A stretch of 64,000 bases of DNA from Halonatronomonas sp964558325 (GCA_964558325.1 CAZLCX010000004.1:1-64000), one strand, 5' to 3'. Positions 36,027-43,515 are shown, counted from the stretch's first letter. Notes: generated from the letters alone by a model not told the origin. Numbers and translations: made by a program.

Positions 36027-36456
36027 ATCTAACTCTCCCCCTATTATTAACAATTAAAAATCCGTCACTCCTGTTATTTCTCCAGCCTACAGTCCTGGTG
36101 GTCGAACCCAGGTATTCAGAGAAAGATAAAATTATACTTTCACCGGCAGTCATTAAATTTAAATCACTATCAAGTAAATAATACCTTTTTTGAAAATCAC
36201 CCTCCTTAATAACTATCTCGCTATCATTATCATCTAAATAATAAACTTTATAACTTGCAGGTAGCCCGGCTTCAAATTGAAGCCGAACCACCTTTTTATT
36301 CAATAATGCTTCCTGTCTGGCCAGTTGAATCAATAGATTACAGTAATATAATTGTTCTTCTAGATTTCCTTCTTCAAGATAGCTTATCATTGATATTCCG
36401 GAACCAATTACTATAACAATAATCAAAATTGATAAGATAATCTCCAGTAAACTCAT
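36016..36456 (-). CDS. pseudopilin without a leader peptide (GspH/FimT/ComGD-like)
   Basis: 146 residues. It begins directly with MSLLEIILSILIIVIVIG, so Met takes position +1 of the mature pilin, with Glu5 in register; no basic leader and no Gly at -1 are encoded. The ATG follows immediately, in the same frame, after the TAA of the major-pilin-like gene, with no ribosome site, so synthesis probably depends on re-initiation. The globular part (ARQEALLNKKVVRLQF and later GRVRFEF) is of the GspH/FimT type. It may be unprocessed, or produced by readthrough as a fusion. Confidence 0.72.
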   Translation of the reverse strand: MSLLEIILSILIIVIVIGSGISMISYLEEGNLEEQLYYCNLLIQLARQEALLNKKVVRLQFEAGLPASYKVYYLDDNDSEIVIKEGDFQKRYYLLDSDLNLMTAGESIILSFSEYLGSTTRTVGWRNNRSDGFLIVNNRGRVRFEF

Positions 36457-36840
36457 TTATTCAACTGGTGGATCTGTCACATTTACTCTATTAATAGCTG
36501 TATTTAAATCACTGGTCTCATAATAATAACCATCAACATTCTCAGATTCCAAAGTATAATCTTTACCTTCATCTGACCCATAAATATAATTTACTTTACC
36601 ATTAATATCTAATTCATCAAATTCAGTCTGATCTTTAGGATAGAGATAATCATTGTTCATATATTCCATTTCTAAAAGATTTTTTATGCCTGACATCTCC
36701 AGCTGGACAGCAGTAGCATCTGCCTGATCTCTAACCCCGGCCAGCCCGGGAATAGAGATACTGGTTAAGATCCCAATAACAACAAGAACTAATAACATTT
36801 CCACCAAAGTAAAACCCTGATTTGATTTAATAATATTCAT
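36457..36840 (-). CDS. type IV major pilin-like protein (GspG/PilA/ComGC-like)
   Basis: 127 residues. Leader MNIIKSNQG, then FTLVEMLLVLVVIGILTSIS with Phe1 and Glu5, the best prepilin signal of the cluster. The C-terminal domain (YLYPKDQTEFDELDINGKVNYIYGSD cut into the usual GspG-like pattern, about 60-100) resembles major pseudopilins. GGAGG precedes the ATG. First of five consecutive pilin-like genes, directly after PilC. Confidence 0.88.
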   Translation of the reverse strand: MNIIKSNQGFTLVEMLLVLVVIGILTSISIPGLAGVRDQADATAVQLEMSGIKNLLEMEYMNNDYLYPKDQTEFDELDINGKVNYIYGSDEGKDYTLESENVDGYYYETSDLNTAINRVNVTDPPVE

Positions 36841-36857
36841 TTAATCTCCTCCAAATT

Positions 36858-37895
36858 TTAAATTTGTAAAAACCCATTACCAAAGATAGACCAGATAGGA
36901 CTCAGTAATAAATAAGCCAGTAGCCCAATCATGACTGTCAGTACAACTAATATAACCGGTTCAACTAATTGATTTATTCTATTAACATATTGAACCAGGC
37001 TATACCTGTAGATTTCTGCTGAAAATTCAAGACTTTCCACAATACCACCTGACCTTTCTCCTGCTAATAGAAGATTATAAATCCGGTCTTCAAATTTTAA
37101 CCACCTCCTTATCGACTCAGTCAAGTTTTCACCTTTAGAGATATCCTGGCAGATATTGTCTATTCTCTTTTTGATTACAGGATGATCAGATACCTCTGAA
37201 GCTATTTTTATGGACTGACTAATCTCAATTCCTGATGAAATCTGAATAGCCAGACTCATAAAAAACCTATTTAAAGATAGCCAGTTAATAACCTTATTAT
37301 AAATTGGAATCTTTAACTTAAAATATTTCAACAGGCTCATTTTTAAAAACAATATATAAGAAGATACCATTACTAATAAAACTAATAATATAATTAAAAA
37401 GAAATTTGCTTTTATAAAAACCCCAAATTCAATTAATAAATAAGTTATTCCGCTTACATTTAAATTTAAGGCATCATAAAGAACAGTAAATTCTGGTAAT
37501 AGATATAGTACTATAAAGACCAGCAAAAAGAAAAATATAGTAACTATTATGACAGGGTAATATAATTTAGATTTAATCTGGTCTTTTTCTTCCTGTTCCC
37601 ACCTGTAAAATTTATATAAATCTTCTAAAATTAACTCAAGCTTACCAGTTAAAACACCGGTAATAAATAGATTAATAAAAAAATCAGGTAAAATATTTTT
37701 ATATCTTTTTATAGCAATTTCCGGCGATATACCTCTTTCTAAATCGTCAATTATCAGGGAGGTTACTCTATTAAATTTTGCTGGATAATAATTTGATTTG
37801 CTATATTTAATAGCATCAATAAGGGTATAACCACCTTTAAGATAAATATTCCAATTTTTAGCTATTTCTGAGATGTTCCCTGGATTATATCCCAT
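36858..37895 (-). CDS. pilC: pilus platform protein (PilC/GspF/ComGB family)
   Basis: 345 residues. Two GspF domains (about 15-130 and 210-330) and three transmembrane segments (about 108-130, 155-178 and 312-335). Signatures: YPAKFNRVTSLIIDDLERG, FFINLFITGVLTGKLE, and in the second repeat LNRFFMSLAIQISSGIEI and LLLAGERSGGI. It connects the ATPase to the pilins in the inner membrane. Start and stop of the ATPase gene share one base (TAATG). Confidence 0.92.
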   Translation of the reverse strand: MGYNPGNISEIAKNWNIYLKGGYTLIDAIKYSKSNYYPAKFNRVTSLIIDDLERGISPEIAIKRYKNILPDFFINLFITGVLTGKLELILEDLYKFYRWEQEEKDQIKSKLYYPVIIVTIFFFLLVFIVLYLLPEFTVLYDALNLNVSGITYLLIEFGVFIKANFFLIILLVLLVMVSSYILFLKMSLLKYFKLKIPIYNKVINWLSLNRFFMSLAIQISSGIEISQSIKIASEVSDHPVIKKRIDNICQDISKGENLTESIRRWLKFEDRIYNLLLAGERSGGIVESLEFSAEIYRYSLVQYVNRINQLVEPVILVVLTVMIGLLAYLLLSPIWSIFGNGFLQI

Positions 37896-38971
37896 TATAA
37901 TACCCTGGCCATTTCAGATTTGCTAGTAATACTATTTGCAATTTCTTCTTTAAAATTATCCTTTAAAGTTTTAAAACCAGTTTTATAAGCAATATCTAGC
38001 AATTCTTTTTCACTTAACCCTTTGATAATCCCATCTTTAATTGATTGATCAATTCTTATAATCTCATGAATAGCCTTCCTGCCTTTAAACCCGGTCTGAT
38101 AGCATTCTAAACAACCTTTCCCACCGCATGATAAACAGGTCTTTCTGATTAACCTTTGAGAAATAACGCCTCTGATAGTAGAGGCAACCAGATAAGCAGG
38201 GATCCCCATTTCAAGTAATCTGGTTATTGCCCCAATTGAACTATCAGCATGAACGGTACTAAGAACAAGATGTCCTGTAAGAGCAGCCCTGGTTGTCATA
38301 GCAGCAGTTTCATAATCTCTAACCTCTCCTACCATAATAATGTCAGGGTCCTGTCTTAATATTGCCCGTAAATATTCTGCAAAACTTTGACCTGCATTGG
38401 TATTAACATATATCTGATTAATTCCTGGAATTAATATTTCTACTGGGTCTTCTAGGGTGATAATATTTTTATCAGAATTACTTAATTCAGAAACTGTTGC
38501 AAGTAAAGTTGTACTCTTCCCACTACCTGTCGGACCAGTAAAAAGAATAATCCCACTGTTATGCCTAATCAAATTTAAATATAAATTTTTATTAAATGAA
38601 TTGAATCCAATTTTGTTTAAGTCAAGATAATTTTTATTAGTTCTAATCCTTAAAACTGCTTTTTCACCTAAAACTGTGGGTACTATCGAAACTCTAATAT
38701 CACTGCTATCAAGTAAACCTCCAATAATACAGCCCTCCTGAATCTTTTTCTTTAATGTAATATCCAGATTGGCCAGATATTTTATTCTAGAAATAATTGA
38801 TTCTAACATTTCTTTATTATATTCTAGTTTTGTCTGCAAAAGGCCATCAATTCTATACCTTATTCTCCCCTGACAGCCAACTAACTCTAAATGAATATCG
38901 CTTGCATTCTCCTTTTTAGCTTCCTCTATTAAATTTTTAAGCTGATTTATAACCTGACTTCCTCCAAACAT
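37895..38971 (-). CDS. pilus assembly ATPase (short GspE/PilB, ComGA-like)
   Basis: 358 residues from the ATG at 38971, nine bases after GGAG. It lacks the N1 domain of full PilB, so its length matches ComGA. N2 domain: ASDIHLELVGCQGRIRYRIDG. Walker A GPTGSGKSTTLLA, Asp box EDPVE, Walker B DPDIIMVGEVRDYETA, His box GHLVLSTVHAD. A zinc motif CLSCGGKGCLEC, which PilT lacks, points to an assembly rather than a retraction motor. No pilT or prepilin peptidase gene is in the window. Confidence 0.9.
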   Translation of the reverse strand: MFGGSQVINQLKNLIEEAKKENASDIHLELVGCQGRIRYRIDGLLQTKLEYNKEMLESIISRIKYLANLDITLKKKIQEGCIIGGLLDSSDIRVSIVPTVLGEKAVLRIRTNKNYLDLNKIGFNSFNKNLYLNLIRHNSGIILFTGPTGSGKSTTLLATVSELSNSDKNIITLEDPVEILIPGINQIYVNTNAGQSFAEYLRAILRQDPDIIMVGEVRDYETAAMTTRAALTGHLVLSTVHADSSIGAITRLLEMGIPAYLVASTIRGVISQRLIRKTCLSCGGKGCLECYQTGFKGRKAIHEIIRIDQSIKDGIIKGLSEKELLDIAYKTGFKTLKDNFKEEIANSITSKSEMARVL

Positions 38972-39085
38972 ATTTATCAACTCCAGACTAACAAATTTTA
39001 TTTTTAAAGGAATAGTTTTCTATTTCTACATAGATTGTAAAACTCCTGCATGATTTCCAAAATTTTTCTTTATTTTCAATAAAAA

Positions 39086-39118
39086 TATCCTGACCGGGAT
39101 TAAATTCCAGTCAGGATA
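39086..39118 (-). terminator. strong rho-independent terminator/attenuator upstream of the pilus operon
   Basis: Minus strand stem TATCCTGAC/GTCAGGATA with a 15-base loop, followed by TTTTTATTG. It lies 470 bases after aroE and 115 bases before the pilus ATPase, so it ends either a long aroE trailer or a separate small RNA. Confidence 0.7.
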
Positions 39119-39227
39119 GGGTATCTTTAATAATATTATTCTATTTTAAGAAAATATATAATCGGACAAGATTCGCTCTAGATTCAATTTAAATCCAGTT
39201 CAGGTACAGTCTGGCCTGGCCTGGTTT

Positions 39228-39249
39228 TGATTGAGTTTCAGCTCAATCA
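39228..39249. repeat. perfect 8-bp inverted repeat
   Basis: TGATTGAG, six-base centre TTTCAG, CTCAATCA. On the plus strand TGTTTT follows, but there is no plus-strand gene to terminate; it may be a structural element of a minus-strand RNA or a protein-binding site. Confidence 0.5.
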
Positions 39250-39334
39250 TGTTTTAAGCTTAATTCAAAATATTACTTAGTCTAATCTATAGATATTTTT
39301 ATATTAATATAACTAAAACTTTACACCAGTCCAT

Positions 39335-39406
39335 CTCCAGAAATGCTCCGGCAATGCTCCGACTTTCCTCCGGGTATGCTCCGGGAATACTCCGGGATTG
39401 CTCCGG
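39335..39406. repeat. seven-copy 11-bp phased repeat (CTCCGG / CCGGAG)
   Basis: CTCC begins at 39335, 39346, 39357, 39368, 39379, 39390 and 39401: seven copies at exactly 11 bp. The minus-strand unit is CCGGAGCATTC with substitutions at the flanks. Because 11 is not a multiple of three the repeat cannot encode a simple peptide repeat. It is GC-rich within AT-rich DNA. Confidence 0.85.
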
Positions 39407-39587
39407 CTTTTCCTTATATTTTCTATAATTTAACCCTAATAAACCTTTTAAACCAATATTTATTAACTTTCATTAATTTTAATACTATAAATTCTCCTAA
39501 AATTATCTCAGCAATAATATTAAAATATGCCAGGCCAGTGCAAATAACAAAATTATTTACTTTAAAAGAAGCTACAAAATATATAGA

Positions 39588-40436
39588 TTAAAGATCTATA
39601 GCAAACAACTTTTTTCTCTCTCTGTCATTAAACTCAGGAAACCAGATTTTATCAGCTTCTCTTGCCTGATATAATAGCATCTTTTTGCCATCAATATAAT
39701 CTGAATTAACTTTTTCAGCTTTTACTTTCAACTTTGAATTAAAATCAGGATAACTTAAATCAAAAATAAAATTATCTGAGGAAATGCTTTTATAACCAGG
39801 AAATGCCTCATTACTCCAGCTTAAACCAGTTGTATCTATAATAATTTCAGAATCCATAACTGCTCTACTGATAGCTTTTTCATCCCATTCGATAATTTTA
39901 ATCTTGGTACCAGCCGGTCTATAATTATCAAACTCATCAATTAGTTTTTCCGCCTTTGATTTAGTTCTATTTGAAATTCCAAGATTATCGAATCCTAAAT
40001 CAAATAAAGCATATAAAACAGCCCTGGCAGCCCCGCCGGCACCTAATAATAAAGCTGAAGGAAATCTTTTTAAATTATCATATTTCTCCTTTAAAATCTC
40101 TTTTACAGCTAAGAAATCCGTATTATACCCTTTTAAACTACTGGCTTCAGTTACCTTGATTGTGTTAATTGCGCCAATCTCTTCAGCCGATTTTGTTAAG
40201 ATGTCGACATTCTTAAAAGCCAGCTCTTTATAGGGATTGGTAATATTAATTCCTTTAAATGAAAAAACTGAAAGAGCCTTAAATGCCTGTAAAGTCTCTT
40301 CTTCATTTAATGAGAAAGCTTTATAGTAAGCTCTTTGATCCCGTTTCTGATAAACAGTATTATGAATATAGGGAGATAAACTTTTCTTGACATCACTACC
40401 AATTAAACCAAGAAAATCATTAATATTATACACCAT
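39588..40436 (-). CDS. aroE: shikimate dehydrogenase
   Basis: 282 residues; NADPH-dependent reduction of 3-dehydroshikimate. Substrate domain: LIGSDVKKSLSPYIHN (about 11-26), NITNPYKELAF with the catalytic Lys (standard NVTxPxK). NADP domain: LLGAGGAARAVLYAL (about 129-143), SNRTKSKAE. It follows the Crp/Fnr gene after two bases; aroK and aroQ lie on the far side of the pilus operon. No clear terminator directly follows. Confidence 0.94.
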   Translation of the reverse strand: MVYNINDFLGLIGSDVKKSLSPYIHNTVYQKRDQRAYYKAFSLNEEETLQAFKALSVFSFKGINITNPYKELAFKNVDILTKSAEEIGAINTIKVTEASSLKGYNTDFLAVKEILKEKYDNLKRFPSALLLGAGGAARAVLYALFDLGFDNLGISNRTKSKAEKLIDEFDNYRPAGTKIKIIEWDEKAISRAVMDSEIIIDTTGLSWSNEAFPGYKSISSDNFIFDLSYPDFNSKLKVKAEKVNSDYIDGKKMLLYQAREADKIWFPEFNDRERKKLFAIDL

Positions 40437-40438
40437 AA

Positions 40439-41128
40439 TTATATATCCTGAACCAGTGCATTTAACTGTTCATTATCTAATATATGAATTTTTCTTTCCT
40501 TAATTTTTATTACTCCCTCATCAATTAATTTATTTAAGGTCTTAGTCACAGTAACTCTGGAAACACCTAATAAATTTGCTATTTCCTGATGGGTTAAAAT
40601 TATTTCAATCATTATACCTTCATCTACTTTCTGGCCAAAATCTTCAGCAAATCTAATCAATAAATTAGCCAGCCTGCCTTTTGCATCATGAAAAACTAAA
40701 TCCCTAACCTGACTTGCTAATAATCTTGTCTTCTTTGATAAAGCCTCAATAATTTTTAATGCCAGTCTAGGCTGCTTCATTATTATCTCTTCTAAATCAT
40801 TCCAGTCTAAAATCATAAGTCTGGCCTTTTCTAAAACTTCAGCTGTTAAAGGATGGGGATCATGATCAAATAATGATATTTCTCCAAAAATATCGCCGGC
40901 CTGCAGAATGGTCATTACTTTTTCCCGGCCTTCACTGGATAACATTGAAAGTTTAACCTGTCCATCTACTAAAAGGTAAAGCTTTTTTTCACTATCATTT
41001 TCAAAAAATATTATTTCCCCTCTACGATATTCTTTAAGATAACCATTCTGACAGATAGATTGAATCTCGTCACCATTTAATAAAGAAAAAACAGATAAAT
41101 CTTTCAAACAATTTTTAGTAGGTTCCAT
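40439..41128 (-). CDS. Crp/Fnr family transcriptional regulator
   Basis: 229 residues. Cyclic-nucleotide-type beta-roll (about 15-130; GEIIFFENDSEKKLYLLVDG, GDIFGEISLFDHDPHPLTAEV), long helix, and a winged helix-turn-helix (THQEIANLLGVSRVTVTKTL, about 174-193). No Fnr-type cysteine cluster at the N-terminus (one Cys at 7 and one at 26), so the effector is unknown. The ATG shares a base with the Fur stop codon, so both regulators are made together and probably respond to linked metal/redox signals. Confidence 0.88.
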   Translation of the reverse strand: MEPTKNCLKDLSVFSLLNGDEIQSICQNGYLKEYRRGEIIFFENDSEKKLYLLVDGQVKLSMLSSEGREKVMTILQAGDIFGEISLFDHDPHPLTAEVLEKARLMILDWNDLEEIIMKQPRLALKIIEALSKKTRLLASQVRDLVFHDAKGRLANLLIRFAEDFGQKVDEGIMIEIILTHQEIANLLGVSRVTVTKTLNKLIDEGVIKIKERKIHILDNEQLNALVQDI

Positions 41129-41580
41129 TATTCCAACTCCTTTACATTGCTCTTTTTACAGTCATTACAATAACCATAAAATTTGATATAATGTTTAACC
41201 ATATCAAAATCATACTCCCTGGCTAACCTCTCTTCAAATTCGGCTAAATCTTCATCATGAAACTCAATTATTTTATTACAATTCATACAGATTAAATGAT
41301 GATGATGGTCATCATCAGAAACAAGTTCATAATGTTTATAATCACTTTCAAATTCAAGCATATGAGTAATATTTAAACTACAAAACAATTCTAAATTTCG
41401 GTAAATAGTTGCCAGTCCAACATCAGGATTTATCTTTTTAACCTCATTATATAAATCTTCTACAGAAAAGTGTCTATCTTTATTGTTAATCAAAACAGTT
41501 AAAATATCTTTTCTTTGAGAAGTTAACTTATAATTGTTTCTTGCAAGTTTATCATGATATTCTGCTAAAAGATTTTGCAA
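41128..41580 (-). CDS. Fur family metal-responsive regulator
   Basis: 150 residues from a TTG at 41580, nine bases after AAGGAG. N-terminal winged helix with LTSQRKDILTVL and VGLATIYRNLELF; C-terminal dimerisation domain with a histidine cluster (DDDHHHHLICMNC) and the structural zinc motif CMNC...CNDC. Fur, Zur and PerR cannot be separated by eye; the lone HHHH suggests metal sensing. First gene of fur-crp/fnr-aroE, divergent from abrB. Confidence 0.9.
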   Translation of the reverse strand: MQNLLAEYHDKLARNNYKLTSQRKDILTVLINNKDRHFSVEDLYNEVKKINPDVGLATIYRNLELFCSLNITHMLEFESDYKHYELVSDDDHHHHLICMNCNKIIEFHDEDLAEFEERLAREYDFDMVKHYIKFYGYCNDCKKSNVKELE

Positions 41581-41653
41581 GTTTATCAACTCCTTTAAAT
41601 ATAAGTAAAAAAGTAATAAATAATAAGAATGTAAAAATTTTTAAAAAATAATG

Positions 41654-41682
41654 TTGACTATTATTAAAAAAAGTATTATAAT
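41654..41682 (+). promoter_or_regulatory. sigma-A promoter of abrB (TTGACT-N17-TATAAT)
   Basis: TTGACT at 41654-41659, 17-base spacer, TATAAT at 41677-41682; start expected near 41689, about 55 bases before the ATG. Confidence 0.88.
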
Positions 41683-41697
41683 ATCAATTAAGAGATT

Positions 41698-41706
41698 TTT
41701 GTCGAA
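41698..41706 (+). promoter_or_regulatory. Spo0A box downstream of the abrB promoter
   Basis: TTTGTCGAA is a perfect match to the Spo0A-box consensus TTTGTCRAA. It lies about +10 to +18 relative to the predicted start site, the region where Spo0A-P represses abrB in Bacillus subtilis. Confidence 0.75.
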
Positions 41707-41743
41707 TTGTGTTCTAAATATTTTAAACAGGAGGAATATTTAA

Positions 41744-41992
41744 ATGAAATCAACTGGCATTGTCCGAAAAGTAGACGATTTGGGGCGAATGGTTATCCCC
41801 ATTGAACTAAGAAAAACAATGAACATCGATAAAAAAGACCCTATGGAAATTTTTGTCGAAGAAGATAGGATCATATTAAAAAAATATGAACCAGCCTGTA
41901 TCTTCTGTGGAAGTGCAAAAAAGACTTCTGATTTTGAAGGTAAAATTATTTGCCAAAGTTGTATAGATAAAATGAAAGACCAACTAACATAA
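41744..41992 (+). CDS. abrB: AbrB family transition-state regulator with C-terminal zinc-finger-like motif
   Basis: 82 residues. N-terminal swapped-hairpin AbrB DNA-binding domain (1-47): STGIVRKVDDLGRMVIPIEL and MEIFVEEDRIILKK. The C-terminus carries C52-x2-C55 and C70-x2-C73 (CIFC, CQSC), a possible metal site. AGGAGG precedes the ATG. It has a near-consensus promoter and a Spo0A box, suggesting repression by Spo0A-P as in Bacillus. One of only two plus-strand genes in the window, closed by a perfect 11-bp-stem terminator. Confidence 0.93.
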   Translation: MKSTGIVRKVDDLGRMVIPIELRKTMNIDKKDPMEIFVEEDRIILKKYEPACIFCGSAKKTSDFEGKIICQSCIDKMKDQLT

Positions 41993-42005
41993 TTCAAGTT
42001 CTGTT

Positions 42006-42033
42006 TAAGCAGCACCTTTCCTGGTGCTGCTTA
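42006..42033. terminator. bidirectional terminator between abrB and the SleB-like gene
   Basis: Perfect 11-bp stem TAAGCAGCACC/GGTGCTGCTTA with loop TTTCCT; plus strand continues TTAATTTTAT, minus strand continues AAACAG, so it is stronger for abrB. Confidence 0.85.
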
Positions 42034-42036
42034 ATT

Positions 42037-42726
42037 TTATCTTGCAAATACATGTCCACCAATATTCTTTACAACAGGTCTATTAGAAATCCAGGCTAAA
42101 TTTGTAGCTTCAGCCGGGTTATAAAAGAAAATTGATTGATGGGTAGGGTCATACCCTAACAATGCAGCTTTAGCTGCATCAATCGCATTCTGATCTGGAT
42201 ATAAGTTAGCCTGACCATCTAAGAGGGAACTAAACTGACCCTGTTCCAGAATAACATCTCTGATATTATCTGGAAAATTTTCATCTTCAACCCGGTTTAC
42301 AATTACTGAACCTACTGCTACCTTGCCATTGGCGGCTTCACCTCTTGCCTCAGCATAGATGATCCTTGCCAGTAACATAATCTCATCTCTCGATACATTT
42401 ATTTTACTAGAAATATTTTCTGAATCAGGCAAATGGCCCAAAGTTTCCTGATTAACTTCTCCAGTCACTTCTATCCCAGTTTCTTCTTGAAACTTTCTAA
42501 CAGCGCTTTCTGTATTAGATCCATATAAACCATCTATTCTCTCATTATAAAATCCAGCATCATGTAATAACCTCTGTAAAACAGCAACATCGCCACCCTG
42601 GTCTCCATTTCTTAATACCCTATCGCCTAAATGTAAGTTCTGTTCAGCCTGAATTTCTTCAGCTGCAACAGCTACAATTACAAAAAGCATTAAGGCAAGA
42701 CCAAGTATTATCTTAAATTTATTCAT
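42037..42726 (-). CDS. SleB-type cell wall hydrolase with peptidoglycan-binding domain
   Basis: 229 residues from the ATG at 42726, eight bases after AGGAG. Signal peptide (about 1-24, ending AAEEIQA), PG_binding_1 domain (about 34-95; GDRVLRNGDQGGDVAVLQRLLHDAGFY in part), then a hydrolase-2/SleB domain (about 110-229; ARIIYAEARGEAANGKVAVGSVIVNRV in part). SleB is a spore-cortex transglycosylase in Bacillus, and related proteins serve in vegetative cells. With key sporulation genes missing nearby, a vegetative role is equally likely. Confidence 0.88.
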   Translation of the reverse strand: MNKFKIILGLALMLFVIVAVAAEEIQAEQNLHLGDRVLRNGDQGGDVAVLQRLLHDAGFYNERIDGLYGSNTESAVRKFQEETGIEVTGEVNQETLGHLPDSENISSKINVSRDEIMLLARIIYAEARGEAANGKVAVGSVIVNRVEDENFPDNIRDVILEQGQFSSLLDGQANLYPDQNAIDAAKAALLGYDPTHQSIFFYNPAEATNLAWISNRPVVKNIGGHVFAR

Positions 42727-42731
42727 ATCAA

Positions 42732-43250
42732 TCACTCCTTTTGCATTAAACTCCTATTCCTATCATAAAACAAAGCTTCAAACCAGCGGAATATACTGGT
42801 TAAGAAAAAATCTTTACTTTCTATTGGTTCAACAAGAATTGTCATAAAGCCTGCCAGATTACCGCCTAAAATATCTGTAAATATCTGATCTCCAATCATT
42901 ACAATCTTTTCATTAGATAAATCCATACTCTGAATAGCCCTCTTAAAGGCAAAACCAAAAGGCTTAGCAGCATATCCATATGCAGGCTTATCAAAATAAT
43001 TACTGACAAAATCCGCTCTTTCCGGAGTAGTATTAGAAACAAAGGTAACTCTAAAATCTTCATCAGCGACTTTATTAATCCAATCAGATATAACAGATTT
43101 TAATTCCTTGGAAGAATATGCCATCGTTGTATTATCAATATCTAGAATAATTCCCTTTATATTATAATCCTTTAATAAATTAAAATCTATATCACTGATA
43201 CAATTAAAATGATAATCTGGTTGTAAATATCTTTTTATGAAAGAAAACAT
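42732..43250 (-). CDS. YqeG family HAD IIIA-type phosphatase
   Basis: 172 residues. HAD motif I is IILDIDNTTMAY (about 35-46), motif II FVSNTTPERADF, the FGFAFKRA lysine region, and motif IV GDQIFTDILGG. YqeG members are annotated as phosphatidylglycerophosphatase-like in some bacteria, but the substrate is not established here. Overlapping sleB translation starts close to its stop. Confidence 0.9.
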   Translation of the reverse strand: MFSFIKRYLQPDYHFNCISDIDFNLLKDYNIKGIILDIDNTTMAYSSKELKSVISDWINKVADEDFRVTFVSNTTPERADFVSNYFDKPAYGYAAKPFGFAFKRAIQSMDLSNEKIVMIGDQIFTDILGGNLAGFMTILVEPIESKDFFLTSIFRWFEALFYDRNRSLMQKE

Positions 43251-43269
43251 TATATCACCGCATTTAAAA

Positions 43270-43515
43270 CTAATTTATATTATCATATTCATCTTCAATA
43301 ATTTCTACTTTGAATTTTTCACCGAGATCTGATAAAACTTCTTTAACAATCTTTCTGGTTCCTGGAGTATAATCAAGAACTACCAGACCCTCCCTTTTAT
43401 TATCTAAATTAAGCATTGCAATCCCTTCATATGATTTAAATACCATATCAACAAATACAATTTCTTCTGGAGGAATTAATACCTTCATCTCTAGTGTATC
43501 ATTAATTTTCTTCAT
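43270..43515 (-). CDS. DUF4911 domain protein
   Basis: 81 residues, cytoplasmic, with a ferredoxin-like alpha/beta pattern (MKVLIPPEEIVFVDMVFKS, LVVLDYTPGTRKIVKEVLSD). It resembles the DUF4911 family found near yqeG and U32 peptidases. Start at the ATG 43515 is preferred over a GTG two codons earlier; it overlaps the U32 gene end by 14 bases. Function unknown. Confidence 0.72.
   Translation of the reverse strand: MKKINDTLEMKVLIPPEEIVFVDMVFKSYEGIAMLNLDNKREGLVVLDYTPGTRKIVKEVLSDLGEKFKVEIIEDEYDNIN

Larger units (their letters stand above)
38972..39587. other. 616-bp non-coding region between aroE and the pilus operon
   Basis: No supported gene. It holds, reading down the minus strand: an open but startless frame continuing after the aroE stop (to about 39420); a seven-copy 11-bp repeat (39335-39406); a palindrome (39228-39249); a strong terminator (39086-39118); then about 110 bases before pilB-like ATG with no clear sigma-A promoter. 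It may encode a small RNA or an attenuated leader of the pilus operon. Confidence 0.6.

Noticed and set aside
36095..36115. GGTCGAACCC, tRNA T-arm-like
   Set aside because: Inside the GspH-like gene; no cloverleaf can be formed.
39343..39591. 82-codon plus-strand frame
   Set aside because: It starts inside the 11-bp repeat array, has no ribosome site, and its translation shows no domain; it is antisense to the aroE trailer.
41310..41325. Repetitive GATGATGATGG-like run
   Set aside because: It encodes the His cluster of the Fur protein and is not an independent repeat.
41740..42015. 91-codon minus-strand frame opposite abrB
   Set aside because: Complete overlap with a well-supported abrB gene; a shadow frame.
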